Below are positions 42,611-54,152 of a stretch of 64,000 nucleotides of DNA, one piece after another. The notes beneath the pieces are model-generated. The model ran no database searches, was not told where the DNA came from, and saw nothing but the letters and a program-made list of their open reading frames with translations. This stretch comes from Adiantum capillus-veneris. Its lineage: Eukaryota; Streptophyta; Polypodiopsida; Polypodiales; Pteridaceae. The stretch lies in the NCBI GenBank assembly GCA_014529385.2, contig CM043955.1, positions 141,826,640 to 141,890,639 of the forward strand, in the 5' to 3' direction. The number at the start of each line of letters is the position of its first letter. Positions within the stretch are counted from its first letter, which is position 1. A program made the translations under genes and the position numbers.

Positions 42611-44847
42611 AGAGTGGCTCTGTTTGATGAGTCGTATAAGCCTGCTCACTCAGCGCTTGAAGCACTTCATTGCGAAGCCAAAAACTAGCCATGTAATCCT
42701 CCTTCACTTTCCATCCCATTTAGCCCACTTTTAAGATCTCTTGGCCTAAAAAACTGCATCAGTCATACATATCCACTGCTACGTGTCTAGCTAGGACTTG
42801 GTACCTGCTTCAACTCTTGTCCATGCACCTGCTAGCCAACCCATCCTCCTTGTGCCATTTCTAATGTCGACCAACTTTGGATGCACCATCATTGCCCACC
42901 CCCTTGTTGAACATTTATGTTCAACCACCACACTGCTTTATTCTTCTATCAACTGCAAAAACTGGCAAACACTATGAAAAAACTGGCAAACACTATGAAA
43001 AAATCAAAACCATATGTGTAGTCTTATTTTAGCCTACTCCCATCAAACCTCAAGTGGGTTGCCCCACCCCTTGCATCACATAGTTTTCGTCTAGGTCAAA
43101 AACCTGGCTCTACTTCCTTCCATCCACCTGTAATCGCACTCCATACTAGTTGCACCCCAACATCTAGCCCATCATGCTTATAGGCCGCCCTTGGCCTACC
43201 TTCAATGGTCGAAGCATCCATCTACATTCAAGCAGCTTGAAATACAAGCACAACAGACATACTTGACCCTCCCTCCCATGAAATTGGAGGCCTCCATGCA
43301 AGAAACCTCTTCCAAAAAAACATGTGGTTGACACAAACCCTTGTTGACATCGGCCTCTCCCGGCATAGCCATAACACATTGCTTATCCACTGGAACATCC
43401 ACTTTTGGAGGGGCTAACCCTTGCATTACCTCTATCCTGGTCCAAGATTTATCCACAAGCACTTGCATACCTTTATCCATGGAAACCGTGGAATTATCAA
43501 ATCCCCAATCAGCTTCACTTTCAAGACATTCCTAGTCCAAAAAACTTGTGTCCACACAGCACCACCATGGCAATACATAGGCACCTATAATTGCTTCTCC
43601 CTTTGGTTTGCATCCAATGCATCATGAGCATAAGGAAAATTCCCAACTCCCTGAGTTTCTGCTTCATCTTCATCCTCTTGTCGACTTTGTAAACCCGCTT
43701 GGCAACATAGTCACCAACATGGTATTGCATAACACCTTCAACCGCATATCTTCTTCCACAAGCTTCAGCACTTCAACCTACTCTTCTTACACATTGGCTA
43801 TCACCATATTAGCGGACAAACAAGGTAGCTTTACCTTTACTAGCACTAATTCATCAGACTTTGTCTCCTTCCCATAAGATGTGGACCCATCCGCTCTATC
43901 ATCTTCACTCGTCTCCCAGAAACTCGAGTTTGTACTTTATCTTCATCAAAACCATATGCCAATTTTGTATCTGCATCCATGTCCTCTTGCATAGTGGTTC
44001 TTTTTAGCAAGGGGCTTATCCTCATTGACAAGCTCTTCCACCATCGACATAGACACTTTACAGACTGGAAACCCCCAAGGAACATAATTGACCATAGGCA
44101 TTACCTCAACGAGATCTGCACTTTGAACAATCGGCACCACCTTTATTTTTACCACAAAACACTCCACTATCGTCGCAACTTGCACATAATACAGGCCTCA
44201 GCAAGCCCAACTCCAGCTTTTGTTTGACCTTTTTGCTCTTCATCTTGGCCAGATACACCATATCATCATAGCTGCTAGCATTGTATTTGACTTTTTCTCT
44301 GATTTTTGGATGCAGGCACTCAAAAAACTTTGACAACTTCAAATATTGATTGCCTTTCACCCCAGTAGAGCAATCTCTAACTACCTCCAATAGGCTTCAA
44401 ATTGCTTAAGGTAGACGGAAAAATCTTTACTTCCATCCTGGCGTACCGCCTTCAACTTTGCACTAGCCTCGACCAAAGTAATTACCTTTCAAAATTGCTT
44501 TTAAAACTGACTCTGCAACTCCTGCCATGATCCTCAATTTGCACTCTCAGATCATCAAACCAAAATTTTGCTCGTCAGTGCATCAGCAGGTGGCACCATT
44601 TGTAGGTTTTCTTCATCACTTTGCATCTCCAATGCCAACATCAAATAACTCAAAATTTACTACCCAATCTTCAAGGTCTTCAACGCCTATAAATATGGGG
44701 GCAAAACATGGCACCTCCATCTCTCCCAACTTTAGACTCGACCAATGAACACTCTTCGATCATATGCCAATTGCTAGTCAACGTCAAACATCACCATCAA
44801 TCTTCAAACCGAAGCATCAATGTGCTCCTCTGTGGGGCACCACAAAA
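42611..44847 (-). mobile_element. Element E internal region (LARD-like, no RT)
   Basis: This 2.2-kb region between the direct repeats has no RT, protease or integrase motif on either strand. A gag-like remnant lies at 44100-44550. Next to the right repeat, the minus strand reads TGGTGCCCCACAGAGG (44842 downward), a possible primer-binding site. The whole is best described as a large retrotransposon derivative that would depend on another element's enzymes. Confidence 0.6.
44100..44550 (-). pseudogene. Element E gag-like remnant
   Basis: Minus-strand frames read VEASAKLKAVRQDGSKDFSV, YLKQFEAYWR and YLKLSKFFECLHPKIREKVK followed by KMKSKKVKQKLELGL. The pattern (recruited Q.GS...Y...F, then a Leu-rich segment) resembles the gag domain of plant Ty3 elements. 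A frame change near 44390 and several stops are present. Orientation agrees with a 5' LTR on the right. Confidence 0.5.
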
Positions 44848-46663
44848 TGGAAAGAGCAAAAGGGGAACACATCCAACACACAATCAACATGCCTCTCTAT
44901 AGCCTATGATACACACAACACCCCAATCCACTAGATTTCACCTTCAAAACTCGACAATCTCACATGAAAACCACCATTTGCACACAACCAAATATGCATG
45001 CACACGTTGTGACACCACAAACATGACCAATCATTCCATACAACCTGATTCACTACCTTCACCCCACACACAACCTCTCTCTATTCATCCTTACACACAA
45101 AAGGCTTTGGGGGGGCATACCTGCTGACACACGCCCGGAAACACATGCACACAAGCAGAGAAGAGAAGGGGAAGGGGAACTTGACACAATTGCACAAAAA
45201 CGATGGCTTCTCTTTGAAAAACACGATCGTATAATCAATGCTCAATGGCGACACACCCTTGGGGAGCTCAAAGCAGGAATTAGCAGCCCTCCGGCTCCGC
45301 ACAAGCACTGTAGCTGCACCTCGACAACACAAAATGGCTCCACCTCTTCACGAAGCAAAAACGAAAAAATGCCCTTCCAAGAATGCAAGAACCTCCCTTT
45401 ATAGGGGCTTCCAAAGGCTTCAAAAAGAAAAAATTGGGTGTACCCTAGCTCATGCAGACAACCGAGCCTCATTTGAAATTTTCATGGCGTTTCATACAAG
45501 TGTCACATCACATTTTTGGCATGTCCTGCAGGGTATGACAAATCGACAAGCTTCCTCTTCGAGCTCACCGTCCCATTGCATGTGAAGTCCCTCTTGACCC
45601 TAGACTTTCTCCTCCTCTCTCTACCACAATGTGTGAACCACCTTATGGGGCCCTCCCTTGTTGTCAGGGTGTTGTGAAAAGGGGTGGGACCCCCCTTTCC
45701 CTCAATAAAGAGATGGCGGCTAGGTGCACCGTGGGAACCTCAGCTACATGTGCCATGTCAGCACAGATCCAATTGTACTATTGACAATCAACAGCCAGCA
45801 AGACCGCCGCCTTGCCGTCATCCACTACATCATGCGCCATCCAAAGGGACAATAATCGCTAGCAGCAGCGCTGCGAAGAGTCCCGCCATGGTTAAGCTGA
45901 TCAAGTTCACGCCTTTTTGATGTGTTATGAAGCCCCTACGTTCCTGTATATATACCTTGTACAAGTAGCCCATGACTCCTCATGTGGGTTATGCCTCCAT
46001 GTGGTGCTCCTAGAAGCATTGCCCTTCAAGGCCTTAAGAATTTCCACAAAACACTTCCAAAAAACCATTTTTTTTACTCCAACTTTGAACACTTTTCATT
46101 TCCTACACACAAGCCCAATTGTTGAGCCGCAAAGCCATGCTGGAAGAGCCCATCACTGGCTTTGATCTCCACTTACTTGATCCACACTTTGACTATCCGA
46201 AGCCCTTAAATGAGGAGCTTCAAAACGACACAAAATCATCAAGGTTCCCTGCGATCACCACCAACTGCCAACTTTTGACTCTTATAGCTTTGCCCTCCGG
46301 CCTCCGAATGACGCGATGTCACTTCCTGCTAACGCCATATGTCACTTCCTACTGACGTGATGTCACTTCCTGCTAATGCCATATGATGCATGCTACACCT
46401 CAAAACCCCGTCAAGCTTCAAAAACTCCCAGATGGCACACTATCCTCAGCAATCAAACCAGCTCAATATTGCCCCCCGATAAACTTCATCTGGCAATATC
46501 TCTCTCATGCTGGCTTTGATTGACGATCTAAGAAGACCAATAGTCTGCACAACTTGAGCTCTACACATCTACCATTTAAAACTGGCTTTGACCGCATGTC
46601 ATTACTTGCCCTATCCATCTTCAATTTGCAAACACCTCCAGTTTCAAAGCACCATAATTTCCA
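44848..46663 (-). repeat. Element E, right direct repeat (putative 5' LTR)
   Basis: Matches 40840-42610 from TGGAAAGAGCAAAAGG to CAAAGCACCATAATTTCCA. The spacing between repeats is 4008 bp. The right end lies within a few bases of a chromovirus LTR fragment, so no target-site duplication can be read. Confidence 0.75.
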
Positions 46664-46669
46664 TAGGCT

Positions 46670-46949
46670 TTTGACCTTAGGACACAACCTTTGAATTTTG
46701 GAACCTTAGCATTTTGGAAGTCTTAATGGGTTGAACCTTAGGGTCTTTTAAGCCCATTGTTGCACATTGCTCTTTTGTAGATGGCCCCCCCTTTGGATCC
46801 CTATTTTCCCTCCTTTGGATCCCTACTATGGTCGGGCTGCTAGCTTAACCAATATTCTAGCTTTTTCTCCGTTGGCCCTTCCCCATATTAAATGATCACT
46901 TTAACATGAGAAAATCATTTAGGAGAATTAGATATTGATTATTATGACA
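46670..46949 (-). repeat. Truncated LTR of the Chr-1 family
   Basis: This matches the last 290 bp of the Chr-1 LTRs (9775-10052): CACAACCTTTGAATTTTGGA, AGCCCATTGTTGCACAT and GATATTGATTATTATGACA, with more divergence than between the Chr-1 LTRs and only 7 C in the C run. It ends exactly at TGACA, so its outer edge is intact while its other end is lost. Confidence 0.85.
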
Positions 46950-47378
46950 GAGGATGTTGAAGACTAGCTTTTTTAATTTCAGATTTAAGTACGTCAAACA
47001 AAGACAAGACAAGAAGAAAGTGATCTGATAGAGAGCAATGGTAATCAACAACCAATTCAGCATCAGATGACAACCAATGACTAACAACAAAATAAATTCT
47101 ATCTAGCCTAGACCATGAGGACACATGAGACTCAGTGTGGAAGGTAAAGACCTGGTTTTGGTGAGTAGTTGACAGCCATGTGTCCTGCAAATTGCGAGCA
47201 CTTACCATGCTTTCCCAAGATTTACTTTCTAGTTTTGTGATAATAGTGGTATCTTGCCCTGCACAAACCATATTGAAATCCCCAGAGACAATGTCATGAG
47301 ATAGTTGTAAGCTTGCAATCACTTGCCTCAGTTGCAATCCTTCAGCCCTCTGGGTGCTTCTCTCAGAGATATGTTAAT
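46950..47378 (-). pseudogene. LINE endonuclease (EEP) domain fragment
   Basis: The minus-strand frame reads HDIVSGDFNMVCAGQDTT, then NLQDTW, FTFHTESHVSSWSRLDRIYF and DYHCSLSDHFLLVLSL. These match the central and final motifs of the L1-type apurinic endonuclease (GDFN, SRLDR, SDH) that nicks target DNA. The catalytic Asp/Asn of GDFN and the His of SDH are present. The frame is open through the fragment, but it is cut at 46950 by the LTR. Confidence 0.85.
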
Positions 47379-47414
47379 ATAGCACGTGAGTTCAACATAA
47401 GGGGTTTTTAAAAC

Positions 47415-47585
47415 ATAGATTTTACTCGTATTTACATATAAATGGGTACAAAAAAAGAGGTTTATACATATTGAATAAGCAAAGGGTTTGTTTTATTCAT
47501 GAAAAATCTATAGGTAAGGGATTTTTAAAATAACCCCTGAATGCACGTGATATGAAGGGTTTACATATAGTGACCCCTACGAAGT
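47415..47585 (-). repeat. Dispersed repeat, copy 2 (inverted relative to 1634-1750)
   Basis: The reverse complement contains TAGGGGTCACTATATG, TATCACGTGCATTCAGGGG, CCCTTACCTATAGATTTTTC and CTTATTCAATATGTATAAAC, aligned in order with 1630-1750. No coding potential. Confidence 0.6.
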
Positions 47586-47589
47586 GAGC

Positions 47590-48300
47590 CTTTTCTTTTT
47601 GCACGTATTTATTTATGGATTTATTCAATGCTCAAAATGATTACAAACGATCCATGCATACATAAAATGACCCTTGCTCATAAATAGCTCTTTAATAATG
47701 AAATATTCGTAAGCTTGCAATCCTTTGCATAATCCATGATTCACTTATGCTTTTGCCATTTGTCAATTGCAATTAATAAATATTCATAATTTCCATTATA
47801 ATATCACCAACCTGCCACATGCAAATATGCTTCATGTATGGATGATGGGGGGCTAGTCACACTAGGCCTACCACTTTCAAAGTGGCAACCCTAATGCGTC
47901 CATCACTTGCTTTTAGTAAAGATCTTTGTTGTAGCTTTATAGAAAACAGAAACAACAAAGGATTATGAAACACTTGAGGTATGGGAAAAGCTTTTCAAGT
48001 GCGTATGAACCAGTGCTCGAAAAAAACTTTTTTCCTAAAACTCGGCAAACCTACATATCTGAAACAACAGAGGTAAATTGACAAAATCCGAAGGTTTTTA
48101 CACCAAATTACACTACTTTTTTCAAAATTTTATGGGTTTTCTCACCTTCAATAAAAAAATTTTGAGGTAAATTTCAAAATTTGTAGGTGGGATTACACTA
48201 AACCTAGGTTTTTTTCGAGCACTTGTAATGAACAATTGAGGTGGATGATTGTCTTTTTAAAATGGGTAACTTCTGTAAAAAAAGGTATCAGGCCGTCCGC
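47590..48300. other. No recognisable gene
   Basis: AT-rich DNA without protein motif or repeat that I can name. Confidence 0.4.
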
Positions 48301-48302
48301 CT

Positions 48303-48651
48303 AGTATTAAAAGCGGCTTCAAGACCCCCGTCATTTTTTCTGGGAGTGTGGTTGCTGGAGTTATTGTTGTCGGAGGAGCTCTCTGTGCACTAATGCGACG
48401 TTACAAAGCACGGAAAAGAAAGGGTAAGCCATTACTAACTATTGTGGGTTAGTATAGTATCACGTTTGTGTGTGTGTTTTGTATGCCCATGAAAAGGAGA
48501 GTCAGGTGTGCTGAACAAAGAACAGAGCTGGCCACGAAAACTCCTGCAGAACAAGGCACAGCTATTCCCTTTAGAGGAGCTCGAGGAAGCCACCGGTCAC
48601 TTCCATCCCACCAACAAGCTTGGAGAGGGTGGCTTTGGCATTGTCTACAAG
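48303..48651 (+). pseudogene. Receptor-like kinase fragment, two exons
   Basis: An exon ending at 48423 encodes a transmembrane helix, VVAGVIVVGGALCALM, followed by basic stop-transfer residues RRYKARKRKG. The consensus donor GTAAGC follows. An 82-bp intron (48424-48505) ends in CAG. The second exon (48506-48651) keeps the frame and encodes AQLFPLEELEEATGHFHPTN and KLGEGGFGIVYK, the juxtamembrane region and glycine-rich loop of plant receptor-like kinases (CRK/DUF26-like arrangement), ending at a GT donor. The rest of the kinase (VAIK lysine, HRD, DFG) is not found downstream, nor is an ectodomain upstream. It is probably a captured or relic gene fragment. Confidence 0.8.
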
Positions 48652-50090
48652 GTACATTTCATATTTAGTTGCCACCCTTTTAAATCCACTGTTGTCCCTC
48701 AGATCGACTACGCCTGACAATTAGTTCGAGTGATCCAGCTGACAAAATTTGATGACATGTTGTTGAAGAAGATGCATGTCAACTTGCATGTTGCCTTCAA
48801 GTTCCTGTGCCATGTTGTATGGATTGATGCCTGCTCATTCTTCACGGCAGAAAAGAATCAACTGAATGATCAGAGGAATGATTTGGATAAGAATAGAAGG
48901 TGCTTAAGTATTTAGATTGATCATAAGTGTCCTGTTTTGTACAAATGTGTTTAGTGAGAAGAACTATTGAATGGGTGGGTCATAACTTTTGATACCTTTA
49001 ATGACAAGCAAGGCTAAGAGTATGGCTTTAGCCCCTCTTTGGTTCAATTTCAAGCTCCCTTAAACTCGCCCATGCAGCAGGGAACACCAATGGTCACTTG
49101 GTGTGTTCTCATTACCCTCTGCCTTTAAACACTGGTTTCTCCTCCTTGGTGGATCACTTAAGGAGTTTGGTCATGTTAAGCTGCCTCAGTTGTTCAGCAT
49201 GCTAATCATATTGTTTATGGGGAATGCTCACACTTAATTATCACCCAATGGTATGTGTCTCTTCCTTGACCAAGATACTTGGTTCCTATTTGGAGCATCA
49301 TTGAAGTAACACCATCATAGAAATGGATAAAACTAAGAAAGAGCTATGTCACTTAATGTAATATGAGGGTGAAAAATGCCACCTCATATATGTAGATGTC
49401 TTACCCCGACAATTCTAAAGTAGGGTCATCTGTTGCATACGCCAAGTTGCCAAGCTCCACACGGTGTGCCTCGAAGGTTCTAGAAAGTGCTTTCAAAGTC
49501 CCCTTTTCACAAATCGAAAAAGATGAAGTCCTGCACAGAGAAGAAGAGACTCTAAGTAAACAATCTTGAGCTTAGGTGTACGACTACGAAGAAAATTGGA
49601 GACTATGGGCTTAAGTGGTAAAGAATCGAAAAGGTGATTTAGTATAGAAAAAGGAAAAAGTTTTGAAACGCCAAGAAAGATGTTTCTATTGCCTCATCGA
49701 AGTCATCAATGGTAACGTTCCACCACAAAAAATGATTTCGTTCGGAGAAGAGGACAGGAAATGCCTAAATTGTGTTTGCAAGTACTTAGGCTTCAAATTT
49801 ATAGGCACTTTGGTCCCCAAATGCAACTAAAAATCATGCGCTATTTACTTTGTAGTCATGTGACAAGGTGGTAGACATACAACACCACCAAAAATTGAAC
49901 TGAAAGCAGCAAATACTTGAACTTGCAAGAGAAATGAACACTGGATACCCTGAGGTAGGCACTCCTTATGGTACTTTCTTTTGATTAAAGCTCTTCATAT
50001 TTTAGATTTGTTGGGAAAGGCCAAATTTTGCAACTGCACACAAGTGAGTTTGGCTCTCACAAAGTCTCATATTCAAAGGCATCGAGGCCT
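48652..50090. other. No recognisable gene (1.4 kb)
   Basis: No kinase exon or transposon protein found. The interval could be the intron side of the kinase relic plus unidentified LTR-like DNA. Confidence 0.4.
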
Positions 50091-50410
50091 TGCTTTTACA
50101 AGATGCTCAAAAGCATCTGCTATCAAAAACTGGCGCCCCAAAAGGCCGTGGAAGTCAACGCTTTGAATAACTTGGGTGAAAAGGTTCATGTCATCACCGT
50201 TGTAAGATGCCACATCAACGCGACTATACATGCCACATCAGTAGTGTGCTCGAATCACGCCACGATTTGTGCTGCAAATTGCGCTATGCTTCCCAGTGGC
50301 TCAGCTTGGATCTGGTTCATCACTTCTGATAAGGCTCTGGCTCTTGTTCCTCCTCAGGTTTAGTTGGTCTTGCCACGTCATCACTTTGTGACATCTCCCT
50401 CCATTAAAAG
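50091..50410 (-). repeat. Diverged chromovirus LTR end with polypurine tract
   Basis: The interval ends GCCACGTCATCACTTTGTGACA at 50393, closely resembling the LTR I end (CCACGTCACCATTTGTGACA) at 53182. Pyrimidine-rich TCTCCCTCCATT follows, a polypurine tract on the minus strand. The left boundary is not resolved. Confidence 0.55.
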
Positions 50411-50414
50411 AAGA

Positions 50415-50432
50415 GTAATCACCCTCAATTAC
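50415..50432 (-). other. Stem-loop next to a polypurine tract (third copy)
   Basis: GTAATCA, CCCT, CAATTAC. In the sense RNA this forms a 7-bp stem (five Watson-Crick and two G-U pairs) with loop AGGG, 21 bases from the LTR end. Compare 10071-10090 and 53204-53221. Confidence 0.6.
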
Positions 50433-50499
50433 ACTTGCAAAACAAATTGAATGCCAAGATTTGACTGTCTCCATGTTGCTAATGCAGGAATTTGATTAT

Positions 50500-50965
50500 A
50501 CAATGGTTCACAGGGGCCAGGTCAAGAGCATGTGATAGCAGATTATCTGAGTAGGTTGGCTATAGAAGAAACCCCTACTAAAGAGAGAGATGAGTTGCTT
50601 GATGCAAGTTTGTTCCCAATAGAATTGGTTGATGATGAAGATTCTTGGTATAAAGAGCTCCAGGGAGTTCTTCCAAAAGAGATCAATAGAGAAGAGGAAA
50701 AAGTTGGCATGGAGAAGCAAAACATTTACAATTATCATGGGATTTCTTTATAAGAGAGGGATAGATTAGATTTTGAGGTGTGTTCAAAATTTTGAACAAA
50801 AGGTAGTATTGGTTGAAGGACATGCAGGTGATGTAGGCAGGTACTTTTCAGGGGACATTAGTGCAAAAAAAAGATTTTTCAGGCTGGTTTGTGGCGGCCC
50901 TCAGTTTTCAGGGATGCTCATGAGTATGTGAAGACTTGTTTGACTTGTGAAAGAGATGATAGACT
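50500..50965 (+). pseudogene. Ty3 RNase H end and integrase zinc finger (Tat-like)
   Basis: GPGQEHVIADYLSRLAIEE is the C-terminal RNase H motif of Tat/Athila-type Ty3 elements, followed by DELLDASLFPIELVDDEDSW. After a gap, FQAGLWRPSVFRDAHEYVKT and CLTCERD (about 50880-50960) form the CC half of the integrase HHCC finger. The integrase core is missing beyond about 50965. Stops occur at 50751 and after. Confidence 0.75.
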
Positions 50966-51694
50966 CTAGATTAGTTGCATACGCTCTGATTGCACATGAG
51001 CACAGTCAGTGTCTGCTAGGTGTAGGCACTGGGGAGTGTTCCCATACATTTGCATTAGTACCCAGCCTAGGTATTTACCTACATGTGCAATACCCTCTTA
51101 TAAGTGAGTTTATTAACTCATTAATAAGTGACATTTTAAGAAATCGTGGGATCTTTTATGAGATTGCCCGAGCCAGCTGTAATTCCATATATAAGTCAAG
51201 TACAAGCACCAACATCCACAATACCATGGTATTTTTGCCCAGCATCAGCCCAGTCCCCAATAAGTAGCGTTTTTCAATTTTCAGCCCATCCTTGACATTG
51301 GCCATAGCAAATCAGCCCATATCGTCGTCGAGCCTGCAGATCCCATTTAACATGCCTACTGTTTGCATTTCAGCCCATAGTCTCTCAGATCCAAGCACCT
51401 ATAGCAAGATCCCATCAGCATCTCAACATCTAGGACCATTGTATCAGCATTTGTGCATTCTAAAGCAAATACCTCTCTAGCGATAGAGAGGGGGGCCCTA
51501 GGAAGGGGGTTTGGGACCCCATCCGGTGTTACTCTTCTTCTCTCTTTATCACTGACAGAACCTTCGCTCACTGTATCATTCTCTCTTCTCTCTAGAGTCT
51601 TTGCACATCTCTCATTTAGTAAAAGAAACCTTGACTAGGCAGTGAGCGCTCATCTTGAGCATTCACCATCAATCACTTCCGCTGCACATTACAT

Positions 51695-52327
51695 TGGTAT
51701 CAAAGCTCTTTGGTAGTGTTCAATATCATCACTTAAGAAAAGAACCTAAAGAACCTCTGTCAGATTTATTTTCTTTGTGTCCTTGCTTCGGATTTATTTT
51801 CTTTGTGTCCTTCTGTCAGATTTATTTTCTTTGTGTCCTTGCTTCGGATTTATTAGCCACTCCCACCCTTAGTCTATTGTGCATAGGGCGTGCTCTTGTC
51901 TTCATTGCTCTGGCTGAAGGACCACTAAGCCATAAAAGAACCATTGAGATTGCACGTAACCCAAGACTACTTGGGCGTGTCGATCTCTTTAGTCTGTGTT
52001 TCTGAAGAGTGATAGGTAACCCAAAAAAGAAGGGCTTCTCGTTGTTTCTCTTTTCCACTTGTTGAGAGCAGACCTTGCACATTGCGGTAGGCCAATCAGC
52101 GTGACATGGGAAAAAGAAACTTTGGTGTGAGTGCAAGGCCGCCAAAGGGTGCATCCATAGAAAGGAGTTCCACTTGGATAAGAGAAAAGCCTTCTTAAAC
52201 GCAAATTGTAAGCAGTATCAAGTTCCAGGAACCCTTAAGTACCAGGCACCACAAGTACCCTAGAACCCCAAGTACCTCAAGTACTTAGGTGCTCCAAGAA
52301 CCCAAGTACCCTAGAACTCAGTGCATG
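51695..52327 (+). promoter_or_regulatory. Element J primer-binding site and leader
   Basis: The LTR of J ends TTACA at 51693, and TTGGTATCAAAGCTCTTTGG follows, an initiator-Met-type primer site. The leader runs about 630 bp to the gag ATG at 52328. Its CTTGGGCGTGTCGAT, GAAGAGTGA and AGAAGGGCTT blocks match the leader of element F in reverse orientation (57540-57730). The left end of the J LTR could not be placed. Confidence 0.65.
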
Positions 52328-52611
52328 GTAATCACCCAAAGCGGAATGGGTACTTTGCTTGACGGGGATGAGATTGGAATTGGAGAAGAAGTCCCTACAC
52401 CAGGAGGGCCCTTTTCGGATCATCCTCCATCCCCATCTACACTACGGTTTGCACCAAATTTTATAAAGGCTTTGGTAAAGTTTGTGATGGAGATGATGCT
52501 ACAACGGGAGGCCCAACGAGCCGAAGTCGAATGAAAAAAGAAGGCTCAAAGGGCTACAGTAGAGCAGGCATGTGAAGCTCAACGCATAGTGGCTGAAGAA
52601 AAGAGGGCATG
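52328..52611 (+). pseudogene. gag: Element J gag N-terminus, cut by element I
   Basis: The frame starts MVITQSGMGTLLDGDEIGIG and continues PGGPFSDHPPSPSTLR, closely related to the gag start of element F (MVVTQSGMDTSHTGDEHERG) at 57397. The Ala/Glu/Arg-rich tail (REAQRAEVE) has a stop at 52532-52534 and continues as a likely coiled coil to 52611, where the element I LTR begins. The rest of J should lie beyond the window. Confidence 0.75.
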
Positions 52612-53182
52612 TGTAACAAACTTGGACACTCCAAGTCAAGATTCTACCGCGACATAGCAGAGATTCACTTCAAAACAGTTCACACTTCACAATTAAGTCG
52701 ACACGGCTTGACGGAGTTCTATGCTTAGAGATATTGGCCCCAAAGACTAGCGCCCATTTCGGTATTTCTTTTTGTATTAATCTGTGTTCAAAGTACAAGA
52801 GAGTGGGAGGATGCTCACTCTCAGACTCTGTGTCCAGATGCTCTGAGAAGTGAGGGCCCTGCCCACTTATTTATTGGTTACAAGGGATGCCCAAAAGCAG
52901 AGCCCCAAAAGCTCTTAAACTTAAAAGCTTCTCAAAATTAAAAGCAATTGTTCCAAAAGCTTAAAAAATTGAAGCATCAAGCCCCAAAAGTTGCCGCACA
53001 AAAGTGCCAACGCAAATTTAGGGATTCCGTACAACGTACAGACTGCAACGTCATCAGCGTGAAACCCGCCGCAAATTCCGGGCTACCACGTCAGCATTAG
53101 GTCAGCATGTTATCCGACGTTCGTACTGGTTGCCACGTGTCAGGGTGTGTCCGTGTCTGCTGCCACGTCACCATTTGTGACA
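52612..53182 (-). repeat. Element I 3' LTR
   Basis: It starts TGTAACAAACTTGG and ends CACCATTTGTGACA on the plus strand; the ends are imperfect inverted repeats (TGTAACAAA and TTTGTGACA). The length is 571 bp. It interrupts J gag at GCATG (52607-52611), the presumed target-site duplication whose partner lies beyond 64000. In sense it follows the polypurine tract CAAGAGGGGGG (53183-53198). Confidence 0.75.
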
Positions 53183-53668
53183 TACCCCCCTCTTGAAAGC
53201 ATTGTAATCGCCCTCGATTACGCCTGCAAAACAGACAGAAGCTATAAACTGTCTTAGCAAACACTGAGTGTTAGTACCGACGCACTAGGCACAACACATC
53301 TAGCACATGTACCAATCGACAGTCACATCACAGGACATCACTTGACATCACATGACAAATCACATTCACAATCATTCCAAATCTCAAACCGTGATTAATC
53401 GGCACGTATTTAACAATCGCATCTACATCCAGTCGGGACCTCACAGATACCTGATTAACTAATCCATATTTCAATCATGTTTATAGAGATTTATGAGACC
53501 GAAATGTTGCAGTCATTTCACCTTTCAGTTCCTACAAGTCAATTACAAATCAAGCAGTATCATTTTCAGGAATTCCAGTTCATAAAGTCACATAGCAGAA
53601 TATTGTCAGCCCAGCAGTATCCCTGAAACCCAAAGGAACATCAGTGACTCTATATCAAAATATCGGGG
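53183..53668 (-). other. Element I 3' untranslated region and polypurine tract
   Basis: This is non-coding sequence between the 3' LTR and the insertion point of element F; it continues at 58947-59045 up to the chromodomain stop. It contains the stem-loop at 53204-53221. Confidence 0.6.
53204..53221 (-). other. Stem-loop next to the element I polypurine tract
   Basis: GTAATCG, CCCT, CGATTAC: a perfect 7-bp inverted repeat, extended by a G-U pair, with an AGGG loop in sense. It lies 21 bases from the LTR. Confidence 0.75.
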
Positions 53669-54152
53669 TGTTAGGTTCAACGGAATGATTGTTTGCGCTT
53701 TGCTCAAGATGAGTGCTCCGAACTGTGCTCAAGGTTCCTTTATGGAAGGTAGAGCCTTCTGTTCTTAATGAGAGAATGCTATGATCACAAACAAAGTGAA
53801 TGGACACTGTGCGTGCAAGTGTATGAGACTGAGAGATAGAGAGAGAAGAGAGATACGACACCAGAGACGTTGTAAAACCCTCCTCCGAAGGCCCCACTCT
53901 CGTCGGCGAGAGTGGTCTACTATTGATTGCACAAAGTGGTACAATGACGATGCAACCTGGGACTATGTCGGTGACGACGACGGGGATGGCGACGACGACT
54001 TAAGGGCTGAAAACTGCGGTCTTCTAACTGCTGAATTTCGGGGCTGATTCGGACTGCTAAAAACGTTGGTTTGCTGCGTTTGCTGCGTTTTTGGGAGGCT
54101 AAAAATGGGGGTATCTGCAGGTGCTTAGGGCTGAATCTTCTGCTGTTCTTAA

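Noticed and set aside
48424-48505. Reading the kinase fragment as an intact gene
   Set aside because: Only the transmembrane and glycine-rich-loop exons are present; the catalytic kinase motifs and the ectodomain are missing from the flanks.
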